A DNA stretch of 64,000 nt, from the NCBI RefSeq assembly GCF_023091745.1, contig NC_068913.1, positions 30,572,501 to 30,636,500 on the forward strand. Reading direction: 5' to 3'. Below are positions 54,999-64,000 of the stretch, one piece after another. Position numbers and translations under genes: made by a program. Position 1 is the stretch's first letter; the number at the start of each line of letters is the position of its first letter. The stretch is from Budorcas taxicolor (Eukaryota > Chordata > Mammalia > Artiodactyla > Bovidae). The notes beneath the pieces are model-generated. The model had not been told where the DNA came from. It was given only the letters and a program-made list of their open reading frames with translations, and ran no database searches.

Positions 54999-55645
54999 AA
55001 ACAGAGCTACCATATGACTTTGCAATCCCACTCCTGGGTTTATAACCAGAGAATAATATGAATGGATACATGCACTCCAGTGTTGACTGCAGCAGTCTTT
55101 ACAATACTCAAGAAATGAAAGCAAACTAAATGTCCATTGGCAGAGGAATGGATTAAGAAGGTGTGGTACATATATACAATGGAATATTACTCAGCTATTA
55201 AAAAGAATTAAATAATGTCATTTACAGCAACATGGATGGAGAGATTGTCATACTGAGTGAAGTAAATCAGAGAAGAAATATCCTATGACATTTTTATATG
55301 TGGAGTCTAAAAATAAATTATACAAGTGAACTTACTGGCAAAACAGAAACAGACCAACAGACTTAGAAAATGAATTTATGGTTCACAGTGGGGGAAATGG
55401 GGAGAACAGATAGCTAGGGAGTCTGGGATGGACACGTACACATTGCTATATTTTAAGTGGATAACCAACACCTACTGGATAGCACATGGAACTCTGTTCA
55501 ATGTTATGTGGTAGCCTGGATGGGAGGAGAGTTTAAGGGAGAATGGATACATGTATATATATTTGGCTGAGTCCCTTTGTTGTCCACCTGAAACTGTCAC
55601 AACACTGTTTGTTAATCAGCTATATCCCAATATAAAGAGTTAAAA

Positions 55646-56689
55646 AACTCCTTCCCCAGCCTTGCCTTCCACTCCTCCACCATTGGTGCTCTGTAAGTAG
55701 TTACACTAAAGACCTTAAAGAATCTCACATACTCTTTCACTGGTGACAGATTATATTTTTAAAATAATTATCTTTAAGCAAAGCAACACCAGTCTTCATT
55801 TATTACAAACATTAATACACAACATATTAAAAGCTTACAGTGAAAAGTTTTAGTCTTCTATGTTGGGCAATTAAAAAAAAACACACATGGTGAATACTAA
55901 AGAGTAATGCTCTTCCAGCAGAGTTTATTTTGGGGAGCACTTTATTCCTAGATTTGGCCATTTTGTGTATACTCACATCTGACTAGCGCTAATATAGAAA
56001 GAATGCCACACTGTCTTTCCCTTGTCATTAAAAAAACCTTTAAAGGTTTTTCTTTAGACTTTTCTTTCAAATTTTATATACCATTGCTTTCCATCACCAC
56101 AGGAAATGTGTATGTGTGACTGTGTGTGTGGGAGAGAGAAAGACACACACAAACACAGACAGATATCCACCATCAGATCCATGAGACACCATCTTCAGTG
56201 TAATGCATCTTCAGTAAAATTAGCAAGATCTGTGTATTTCTTATTTCATAGAGTAAATGAATCAAGAAAGAAAGCTGGACAATTAAAGAGGTCCAGAAAG
56301 ATTCTAGCCCCAAATGCCAAGAAGATCTATGAACACAAACACTTTTAAAATTACATCTTTGTGTTTTTGTTAGAAACATACAGTCACTGTTACTCTTGCG
56401 ATGCTTAGTAAAAATGCCATTTAAAATTTATAATTTCCTTAAAGTGCCATACAGCAAGCAACAGAGACAGTCTGAATTATAGAACCATCAAATCACTCAG
56501 TTATCAAAATCAGTAACCTGGAGAATTGGGCACTGTTCTCTACTAGCCGAGGTTCAGAATGAGTCAGATGAATTAATACTACTTGAAGCATGACTCAGGG
56601 CCATAAAACCTAAGTGTTTTCTTGGGCCAACCACCAAAGGCTAAGCCATTCGCCCATGTGAAAACCAGGAGTATTTATTCCATTAGAGT
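55646..56689. other. Intergenic, no gene seen
   Basis: Unique sequence with a GT/GA/CA-rich patch at about 56106-56163. The 80-codon frame starting there is driven by the repeat. Confidence 0.5.
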
Positions 56690-56917
56690 AGTGCTTCTCA
56701 ACAAGGGGCCATCTCCCTCCTCTCTGGCCCAGGCTGGGGGACAGTTGGCAGTCTCTGCAGACATTTTTCCTTATCACAGCTGAAAAGATGGTGCTCCTGG
56801 CATCTAGTGGGAAGAGCCTGGAGATGTGGCTAAAAATCTTACCATCATAGGACAGCCCACATAACAAAAAACTGACCCACTCCAAAATGTCAATAATCCC
56901 CTGGTTGAGAAACCCTG
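56690..56917 (+). mobile_element. MER20-like hAT-Charlie DNA transposon (second copy)
   Basis: Same consensus order as the copy at 38890: agtgcttctcaacaaggggc, cagacatttttccttatcac, ctggcatctagtgggaagag, aaatgtcaataatcccctgg, ttgagaaaccctg. Better preserved in the middle than the first copy. No clear 8-base target duplication. Confidence 0.78.
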
Positions 56918-57829
56918 CTTCACAGGAACTTTCAGCTGGTCGCAATCTGTGGTATTGAGTAATCCTGTTATTAACCGAAAAGGTATTTTTTGCTGCTCTG
57001 ATTCTCACTGGAAAATTCAAATTTTTAACTGGGATACAACCATGTTGAAATATTAACTACTTGGTGACATAATAAAAATGACATTCTAAATAATTTTATG
57101 AACAGCTAATTACTAAGAGTTTAGGAAATTACCAGAATCCTTACAGCTGTTATTTATTATTTCAGGTCCCAGTTTGCAAAAGCTACAACATAACTTCTGG
57201 TGAAATTTTAATTACGAAGCAACTTTACAATAATGAAATTGGATATAAAGCATTTCACTTTTCATATTTTCCCATATGTTAAGCCCACTTTAAAATAGGA
57301 ATTATTATTTGGAAATTAACTAATTTGCAGTTAATTCGGCCATATCTTTTGTTGGAAACTCAAGATTTATAGAGATACACTCACTGTTATAAAATATCAT
57401 TTAAGCTTCTCAGCATTTAAAGTGAACATAAACCCAAAGATTTCCTTCAAGAAAAGTGTATGCTCCTCAGGTTTAAGGCCTTTTCTCATCTGATTGTCAC
57501 ATTCTTAACTGCCTCTCAAAGAGAACGATAGTTCTACAGCTCCAATTAGTTTGCTTACTTGAAAAAAAACAGCAGTAGTTGTGGAGTCTGGATATTACGA
57601 TAGTTTACTGGTGGTCATCCAGTGAAGCATTAATAAACCAAAAATACTAATAAGGAGCCCTTTTTATCTTTTAGGCACCATCCTGCACTTCAAGGATCTC
57701 ATTCTGTCCATCCTATTCCTGGCCTGCCACGGGATTCTAAAGGGACAACCCAGGGTCATGCCCTGAGCCCTCTCTTCTCCATTTCCAAACTTAAAAATAC
57801 TACATCACATTGCCTAGTTCCATTCTCTA
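56918..57829. other. Intergenic, no gene seen
   Basis: Unique AT-rich sequence. Confidence 0.5.
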
Positions 57830-57841
57830 TGATTCTCTCTT

Positions 57842-58033
57842 TCAAGATTTTTTTTTTTTAATGTGGACCATTTTTTAAGTCTTTATTGACTTTGTTACAA
57901 AAGTGCTTCTGTTTATGTTTTGGTTTTTGGCTGTGAGGCTTCTGGGAACTCACTCCCTGACCAGGAATCAAACCCACACCCCTTGCACTGGGAGGGGCAG
58001 TCTTAACCCTGGACCCCCAGGGAAGTCCTCCTC
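57842..58033 (-). mobile_element. CHR-type tRNA-Glu SINE with 12-base TSD
   Basis: Reverse complement: T-rich tail, attgactttgttacaaaagt, ttctgtttatgttttggttt, B-box complement (ggaatcaaacccacacccct) and head end ggacccccagggaagtcc. Flanked by tgattctctctt at 57830-57841 and 58034-58045, a perfect duplication. Confidence 0.92.
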
Positions 58034-58045
58034 TGATTCTCTCTT

Positions 58046-58489
58046 ATGCAGGAGAAATTTCCTGTGCTCAGGAGTCACTACCTGCTACTCTCCAGGGAAC
58101 ATATTCACACTATAGAAGCATCTTTAGGAAGGCCTAATATTAACCCAAAGAAATCTTGATATTCATGTTGGTAATTTCAGAATCTAGTACTTGACTGGCT
58201 TTCAGAAAGACAGAGGGAATTTAAGAAACTCATGATTTATATCATCTAGGCACCTGCCAACTTTTACTATGACTGTAAAAGAGGAATGTGTCTATCTTAT
58301 GTGCCTGGCCTTTAATATGAATCTTTTTAGATGTCTCAATCACTTAGCTTTTATTAAACATCTCTCAGTAGAATTGATGCTTATGTTTGTACAGTATTTT
58401 TGGACTTAAAAACATAGGATCCTTTAAAAATCCAATATTTGGGCTTTATAAAAAGCCACCACAAATTACTGCAGGTTCTCACCAACAAA
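58046..58489. other. Intergenic, no gene seen
   Basis: Unique sequence. Confidence 0.5.
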
Positions 58490-58893
58490 CAAACTCTTAT
58501 AGATTGAATTATATTCCTCCTCAACCAATTCATATGTTGAATTTGATACCCCTAATACAATGGTATTTGGGGATGGGAGGTAATTAAGTTTATATGATGT
58601 AATGAGGGTGGGAATTTCATAAAGGGAGCAGTGCCCTTATAAGAAAAGACACCAGAGCCTTCTCTGTCGCATGCACGATCTGTTTCTCCCTCACTTTGCT
58701 ATGTAAGGACACAGCAAGAAGGTGGCCATCTGCAAGCCAGGAATAGAGCCCTTACTGAAGAACTGAATCAGCCTGTAACTTGGTCTTGGACTTCCCAGCC
58801 TCCAGACCCATAGGAAATAAATGTATATTGTTTAAGCCACACAGTCCATGGTATTTTGTTACGGCAACTCTGAGCTGACTAACATACAGACAA
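58490..58893 (+). mobile_element. Solo LTR of ERVL-MaLR type (MLT1-like)
   Basis: LTR-like element of about 400 bases. It has gattgaattatattcctcct and aattcatatgttgaatttga near the start, gtgcccttataagaaaagac, gacacagcaagaaggtggcc, gacttcccagcctccagacc, an aataaa at about 58817, ttgtttaagccacacagtcc and a terminal gactaacatacag. Only one LTR is seen and no internal retroviral genes, so it is a solo relic of an ancient endogenous retrovirus-like element. Confidence 0.75.
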
Positions 58894-59455
58894 ACACATA
58901 GGAAAAGAAAGAATTAACTGAGCTCCTTTATCGTCATTATACATATTGGAAAATAGCACTATTCTTTCTTGAAAATTTTTATTGTACAAATGACACTTCA
59001 GTATCAGAAAATAATTACAAAAAAATGGTCATAAGAACTCCACTCAAACAAATGATCTCTTTTCTTTCAGAGTATTATTTACAAATTAGGCTCTTCATTA
59101 ATTAGTCTACAATCTTTCCCCAAGGGGTCTAAAAATGTTAGCTATGAGAAAAGCTCCTGTAACCAACTGGGCAACCTTGCTCAGTATGCTTTACCTCTCT
59201 TACCTCTCTGGTGCTATAGTTCACATGTCTCTGAAATGGAGGCTCTAATACCAATTCATCACACAGAGCTGTAGGAAGGAATCTTGTAAACGTGATTGTG
59301 AGCAGAGGTCTATGTAAATCTTGAGATGTGTACATGTGTTTATTTAACGGGATGCCTTCTGAGTAGGACAAAAATCACCAAAGGCTTCCTGCCAACTAAG
59401 ATTGAAGTGACAGAAAGAAAAAAAAAAGATTAAAGTATCAAAAACACTAATGACT
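58894..59455. other. Intergenic, no gene seen
   Basis: Unique sequence. Confidence 0.5.
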
Positions 59456-59700
59456 GCCTAGCATGTGGTAGGCCCTTCCTACATTCTATGCCTGTTCCAA
59501 GTGTTTTGCAGGCAATAACTCATTCCATCATCAAAACAATGTTATACACTATTTGTGCATATTATTTTAATCTGCTGGTTAAAAAGGGAGCAAATGAGAC
59601 ACAGTGAACTTAAATAATTTTCCCAGGGTACTTGCAGATAGAGATTTGAACTCAACCCAAGTCTGGTTCCTGACTCTTCATTTTTAAGCAGGAGATAGAG
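59456..59700 (-). repeat. MIR SINE, antisense
   Basis: ctgttccaagtgttttgcag, aataactcattccatcatca, gggagcaaatgagacacagt and gagatttgaactcaacccaa are the reverse complement of MIR in order, including the B-box region. Confidence 0.8.
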
Positions 59701-61421
59701 CGTCTTAACTAAACCCTGACCAGCTAGCTGTAGGAAAGGCGAAATATGCCCTAAATGCAGCAGAGAGGCTAAGGAAAACAGAAAACCCCAGAGTAAGGCA
59801 CAGTCTTGTGGCCGACTTTCGAGTCATTGTATGGTCAGAGAATTTAAGAAATCCTAGGCCTGACATATGCAGCGCCACAGTAAAGATGTGCATTGCAGAC
59901 ATAAAGAAACTATTTTATACCCAAGAAGTAAGAATTCATTGAGCTGAATGAGAAGTCATTGAAAAGCCTGACTCCAGACATGGTTTCCTCAGCATATTAC
60001 TCTTGATTCTCCCAACAGTTAAAATTACCTCAGTTATCTATATAAATTCCAGGATTTCAAGATTTTTATTTCCAACTATGTAAGAATAATCCGTGAATCT
60101 AGTGTGCCAGACAAAGTCAGGCCGTACGTGCAATAGCCACAAATCATTAAGAAACCAAAATATTACTGTGTAACCAAGCCAAGCATTAAGCCATCACATA
60201 ATCTTGGGGGTATTTCGCAGCCAATCTAAACAGCTAATCAAATGAGATCATGCTTGCTTCTGGAATGCAAGGCTGGCTAATCTTGGCTGGTTCTCATAAA
60301 CTCACTTCCTTGTGAAATTTAGGGAAAGCCACCTAGGTTTGTCCTTAGGGATTGAAGTCTATTACTAAGCATCCTTATTTCATGTTCAGGCTGCTATTCT
60401 ACAGGAGGAGACTCAGGTTCTTTTAAAGTCATGCAGATTATTTCTTTGATGGCTTAGGTTTTTGTGTTTCCTAGTTCTTCTAAATCTACTTTAAAATGCT
60501 AACTATAATTTTCATTTAAATAAAAGCTAAGCTTTAGAAATATTTTTGACAAAGTAAAAATGTAAAATTAAAAGGATATAAACAAGATAAAACATGCAAA
60601 CAAAAGAGGAGAAAAAAAGAGATAATGAGAATGAAAAAGAAAATATACACGAGGAAGAAATTGCAACCAGTGGACATAGAAAGAGTACAAAGAGATTTCT
60701 TCTAATTTTTGAATCTGGGTCTCTTTGGGAACAAAAGAAGCTTACCACCATAGTAGTATACATTCTAACCAAGAGTTTCAGCAACAGCCTTCTTTTCCTA
60801 TTCAGAATATTATTTGTGTTCTTAGTCTCAATTATTGCACCTCAGAGAGCCATAAGGAACAAGTCTGCATCCTTAATTTCTTGTTTCTTCCTGTCTTTTA
60901 AATTCAGATGTGTATTCTTTCCAACTGTTTTTTTTTTTTTTCTTCCCTGCAGTTTATCAGGATGTTTCCTTTCTCACATCATTCATGTAAACATAGTGCA
61001 TATTCTGTCTATTACATGGTACTACAGAACTCAAAAGGTTACCTTGTCATTGGTGTTGGCCCAACCACCCAAATCTTGCCAGGGATGTTTACTGCCTCAT
61101 CAGAAACACACTGCCTGCATTCATCCTCTGTTCTCATCAGCCTCTGAAGGCCAATAAACAAATCAACACTATCCACTAACTAAAGACAAATGAGACCTCT
61201 CAGACTGCAAATTCCTTCTGTTGTCTATGTAGACATTCTAATATATCTTGCTTTTTCATTATGAGACTACTGCTGCTAATTTTTCACCTTTATCTGGCTA
61301 GTGAGACAGGCTTGACACTTTATTTCACAGGTGTATTAACATTTTCAGATGCTCAGTTATCTTTTCATGCTTGGAAAGGTTTATTAACTAAGACACAATA
61401 GACAGAGGATCAATTTTTACA
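59701..61421. other. Intergenic, no gene seen
   Basis: About 1.7 kb of mostly unique sequence. The 187-codon frame at 60594-61157 starts MQTKEEKKRDNENEKENIHE and then becomes hydrophobic and Ser/Phe-rich, with no domain, no promoter and no splice context. I treat it as a chance frame. Confidence 0.5.
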
Positions 61422-61500
61422 GAAATGTTTCTCAAAATGGTATCTGTGGACCACCTACATTAGGACCACTTCTGTGGCTGTTAAAAATAATTATCTAGAG
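61422..61500. repeat. Possible MER5-like hAT fragment
   Basis: atgtttctcaaaatggtatctgtggacc and acctacattaggaccacttc resemble a MER5-type element end. Short. Confidence 0.4.
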
Positions 61501-61504
61501 AAGA

Positions 61505-61720
61505 ATTTTTAAATAAATTGTAGCACATTCACACAATAGAAATCTACTTAGCAATAAAAAGAATCAACTGCTACACTTAACAAAAATTTCACAAATGTAC
61601 TGAGAGAAAGAAGCTGAGGCAAAAAGCATACAGTATGTGATACACTGATATGGATTTCTAGGTTAGGAAAAGCTAAAGTTGTGGTTAATGCGTGTTATTG
61701 TGTCTCACTACCCAAGCATC
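61505..61720 (+). mobile_element. Old LINE-1 3' fragment
   Basis: aaattgtagcacattcacac, agaaatctacttagcaataa, gagagaaagaagctgaggca and gcatacagtatgtgatacac are diverged L1 3' sequence. Confidence 0.65.
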
Positions 61721-61729
61721 TGCCTTTAT

Positions 61730-63250
61730 CAAAATAAACTTTTAATTTCAGAATTCTTACAGATGTACAGAAAGTTCTAGAATAATACAGAGTCAATGTA
61801 TACCCAATACTAATCTCCTCCATTGTCAACATATTACATTACAATGCTACACTTATCATAACTAGTAAACTGATATTGACCTATTATTATTAACTGAACC
61901 TCATACTTCACTGAGATTTATTTAGCTTCCCCCACACTCAACCCAATGTCATTTTCTGTTTCAGGATCCCACCCAGGACCATATTGTATTTAATCATCAG
62001 GTCTCTTTTGGCTCCTCTTGGCTGTGACAGTTCTTCAAATCGTCCTTATTTTTGATGACCTTGATGATTTTGAACAACACAACAGACTGCTTCCAAATAG
62101 GAAAAGGAGAACATCAAGGCTGTTGTCACCCTGCTTATTTAACTTGTATGCAGAGTACATCATGAGAAACACCGGACTGGAAGAAGCACAAGCTGGAATC
62201 AAGATTGCCGGGAGAAATATCAATAACCTCAGATATGCAGATGACACCACCCTTATGGCAGAAAGTGAAAACAACTAAAGAGCCTCTTGATGGAAGTGAA
62301 AAGAGGAGAGTGAAAAAGCTGGCTTAAAGCTCAACATTCAGAAAACGAAGATCATGGCATCTGGTCCCATCATTTCATGGGAAATAGATGGGGAAAAAGT
62401 GGAAACAGTGTCAGACTTTATTTTGGGGGCTCCAAAATCACTGCAGATGGTGATTGCAGCCATGAAATTAAAAGACACTTACTCCTTAGAAGAAAAGTTA
62501 TGACCAACCTAGATAGCATATTGAAAAGCAGAGACATTACTTTGCCAACAAAGGTCTGTCTAGGCTATGGTTTTTCCAGTGGTCATGTATGGATGTGAGA
62601 GTTGGACTGTGAAGAAAGCTGAGCACCAAAGAATTGATGCTTTTGAACTGTGGTGTTGGAGAAGACTCTTGAGAGTCCCCTGGACTGCAAGGAGATCCAA
62701 CCAGTCCATTCTAAAGGAGATCAGTCTTGGGTGTTCTTTGGAAGGACTGATGCTAAAGCTGAAGCTCCAATACTTTGGCCACCTCATGTGAAGAGTTGAC
62801 TCACTGGAAAAGACTCTGATGCTGGGAGGGGTTGGGGGCAGGAGGAGAAGGGAACGACAGAGGATGAGATGGCTGGATGGCATCACTGACTCGATGGACA
62901 AGAGTTTGGATGAACTCCGGGAGTTGGTGATGGACAGGGAGGCCTGACATGCTGCAATTCATGGGGTCACAAAGAGTAGGACATGACTGAGTGACTGAAC
63001 TGAACTGATGATTTTCAGGAGCACTAACTAGGTATTTTGTAATATGTTCCTCAATTGGGGTTTGTGCGACATTTTTCTCATAACTATAGTGTGGTTATGG
63101 ATTTGGAGGAGGAAGACCGCTGAAGAGAAGTGCCATTCTCATCACACCATACACAGCTGTGGTACACATGATCAACAAGACAGCACTTATGATGTTGAAG
63201 TTGATCACCTGAGTATCTATCTGCATTTTAAAGCAAGCTCCTTAGATGTT
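61730..63250. mobile_element. Ancient L1-like repeat, host of a BovB
   Basis: The left part (61730-62071: cttacagatgtacagaaagt, aacatattacattacaatgc, tttctgtttcaggatcccac, cctcttggctgtgacagttc) and the right part (63006-63250: ctaggtattttgtaatatgt, ggaggaggaagaccgctgaa, gtgccattctcatcacacca) are consecutive segments of one old repeat that I associate with L1M elements. BovB interrupts it. Confidence 0.6.
62072..63005 (+). mobile_element. BovB LINE, 5'-truncated, 10-base TSD
   Basis: Runs from gaacaacacaacagactgct to gagtgactgaactgaac. Flanked by tgatgatttt at 62062-62071 and 63006-63015. Remaining frames include NNLRYADDTTLMAES (active-site box kept, then a stop near 62276) and a C-terminal piece at 62567-62791 with VVMYGCESWTVKKAEH that ends at a TGA where BovB copies normally read CGA (atgtgaagagttgac), a typical CpG-decay stop. 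Confidence 0.94.
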
Positions 63251-63435
63251 TCTCATATCCACTAATTTTCGAAGATCTAGATCAAATTTTAACATTTCTC
63301 AGAGCTTTGAATAAATCCACATAATGAACTGTAAAACAATTCCCTGCTGAAAGTCATCTATTGCCCATATCTGCCAATATCTTTTAATATTTCTTGTACC
63401 ACCGTTGCTGACAATAGGGTCTCCTCCTTCCTCAC

Positions 63436-63712
63436 CTCAGCTCAGTTCAGTCATGGTCGACTCTGCAACTCCATGGACTAAAGCATGCCAGGCCTCCCTG
63501 TCCATCACCAACTCCCAGAGTTTACTTAAAGTCATATCCATTGAGTTGGTGATGCCATCCAACCATCTCATCCTGTTGTCCCCTTCTCCTGCCTTTAATC
63601 TTTCCCAGCATCAGGGTCTTTTCAAATGAGTCAGTTCTTTGCATCAGATGGCCAAGTATTCAACTTTCAGCTTCAACATCAGTCCTTCTAGTGAATTTTC
63701 AGGACTGATTTC
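63436..63712 (-). mobile_element. BovB LINE 3' end, antisense
   Basis: tcagctcagttcagtcatgg, ccctgtccatcaccaactcc, ttggtgatgccatccaacca, tctttcccagcatcagggtc and catcagtccttctagtgaat are the reverse complement of the BovB 3' region. Only about 280 bases. Confidence 0.92.
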
Positions 63713-64000
63713 CTACTTACTGCTTTTTCATTGGATGACCCTTCCCTTCTTCTTAAAACTCCCCATTGCTATGAATGTAATGCTATCCAACAAGTTTAAC
63801 ACCCAGTAATTCTCTTTAATTCAATTCTCCTTGACTACAGATCTCTGAATTTCTGGCCATAATTCCCTAGAGGTTTTAGTTCCCAACTATCTACTCTCCT
63901 TGACTATTCCTCACCTATGTCTTAGTAACTTCAATATCCACACTTATTACCCCTAATAGCTGGCCTCACTATCCAATGATACTGCTTCCATCACACCTCA
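63713..64000. other. Intergenic, no gene seen
   Basis: Pyrimidine-rich unique sequence to the window edge. Confidence 0.5.

Larger units (their letters stand above)
52872..55645 (+). mobile_element. LINE-1, 5'-truncated, carrying decayed ORF2
   Basis: About 2.5 kb of L1 (with a 230-base BovB insert) from mid-RT (aggccaatatcactgatgaa) through the ORF2 C-terminus to a 3'UTR ending near ctatatcccaatataaagag. It is clearly older than the intact L1, with many indels. The A16 run near 54886-54902 lies inside it and is not a tail. Confidence 0.93.

Noticed and set aside
60594..61157. 187-codon open frame
   Set aside because: No domain, biased composition, no start or splice context, and no similarity I recognise. 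A frame of this length can occur by chance in 64 kb of AT-rich DNA.
1..64000. CRISPR array, operon, phage or defence system
   Set aside because: The repeats are dispersed ruminant retroelements and microsatellites. There are no spaced identical repeats and no prokaryotic gene structure.

Overview
The window is nuclear DNA of a ruminant, most likely a bovine. The call rests on the mix of repeats: BovB (RTE) LINEs, Bov-tA and Bov-A2 SINEs with their CA or AGC tails, CHR-type tRNA-Glu SINEs, and a full-length LINE-1 of the L1-BT type. I see no host protein-coding gene, exon series, rRNA or tRNA gene, and no prokaryotic or CRISPR content. Nearly every long open frame belongs to a retrotransposon.

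The centrepiece is a full-length LINE-1 at 21995-29785 on the + strand. It has a CpG-rich 5'UTR opening with a YY1-like site, an uninterrupted ORF1 (308 aa), a 51-base spacer, an uninterrupted ORF2 (1272 aa) with endonuclease, reverse transcriptase and cysteine-rich motifs in place, a 3'UTR with two G-quadruplex motifs, and an A-rich tail. A perfect 14-base target-site duplication flanks it. It sits in an older LINE-1 lying on the opposite strand (20585-21980 and 29800-30425). The two ORF products would act together: ORF1p coats the RNA, while ORF2p nicks target DNA and reverse-transcribes in place. Bov-tA and Bov-A2 SINEs are thought to use BovB machinery, but every BovB copy here is truncated and broken.

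Region by region: 1-6 kb is mostly unique sequence with one Bov-A2 and one CHR SINE. 6.1-8.35 kb is a nested stack (old L1 holding BovB, Bov-tA and Bov-A2). 9.3-9.8 kb holds a Bov-tA inside another Bov-tA. 12.3-15.4 kb has Bov-A2, Bov-tA and the longest BovB, which split an old antisense L1. 17-20.4 kb has an L1 3' end, a degraded BovB, and a BovB copy whose 5' and 3' ends are joined by an internal deletion. 22-29.8 kb is the intact L1. 30-42 kb has L2, several Bov-tA copies, two truncated L1s, a MER20-like DNA transposon and a SINE cluster. 42-52 kb has old L1, L2 and MIR relics, a pure G18 run, and an inverted pair of Bov-A2 SINEs. 52.8-55.6 kb is a decayed L1 ORF2 with a BovB insert. 56-64 kb has a second MER20-like element, a CHR SINE, a MaLR-like LTR, a MIR, and two BovB copies, one inside an ancient L1-like repeat.

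I found no undescribed multi-gene system. The points most worth following are the apparently intact L1, the internally deleted LINE copies with intact or plausible insertion structure, the fold-back junction in a SINE, and the inverted Bov-A2 pair. Family names come from recognising sequence without a database search, so subfamily assignments are provisional.
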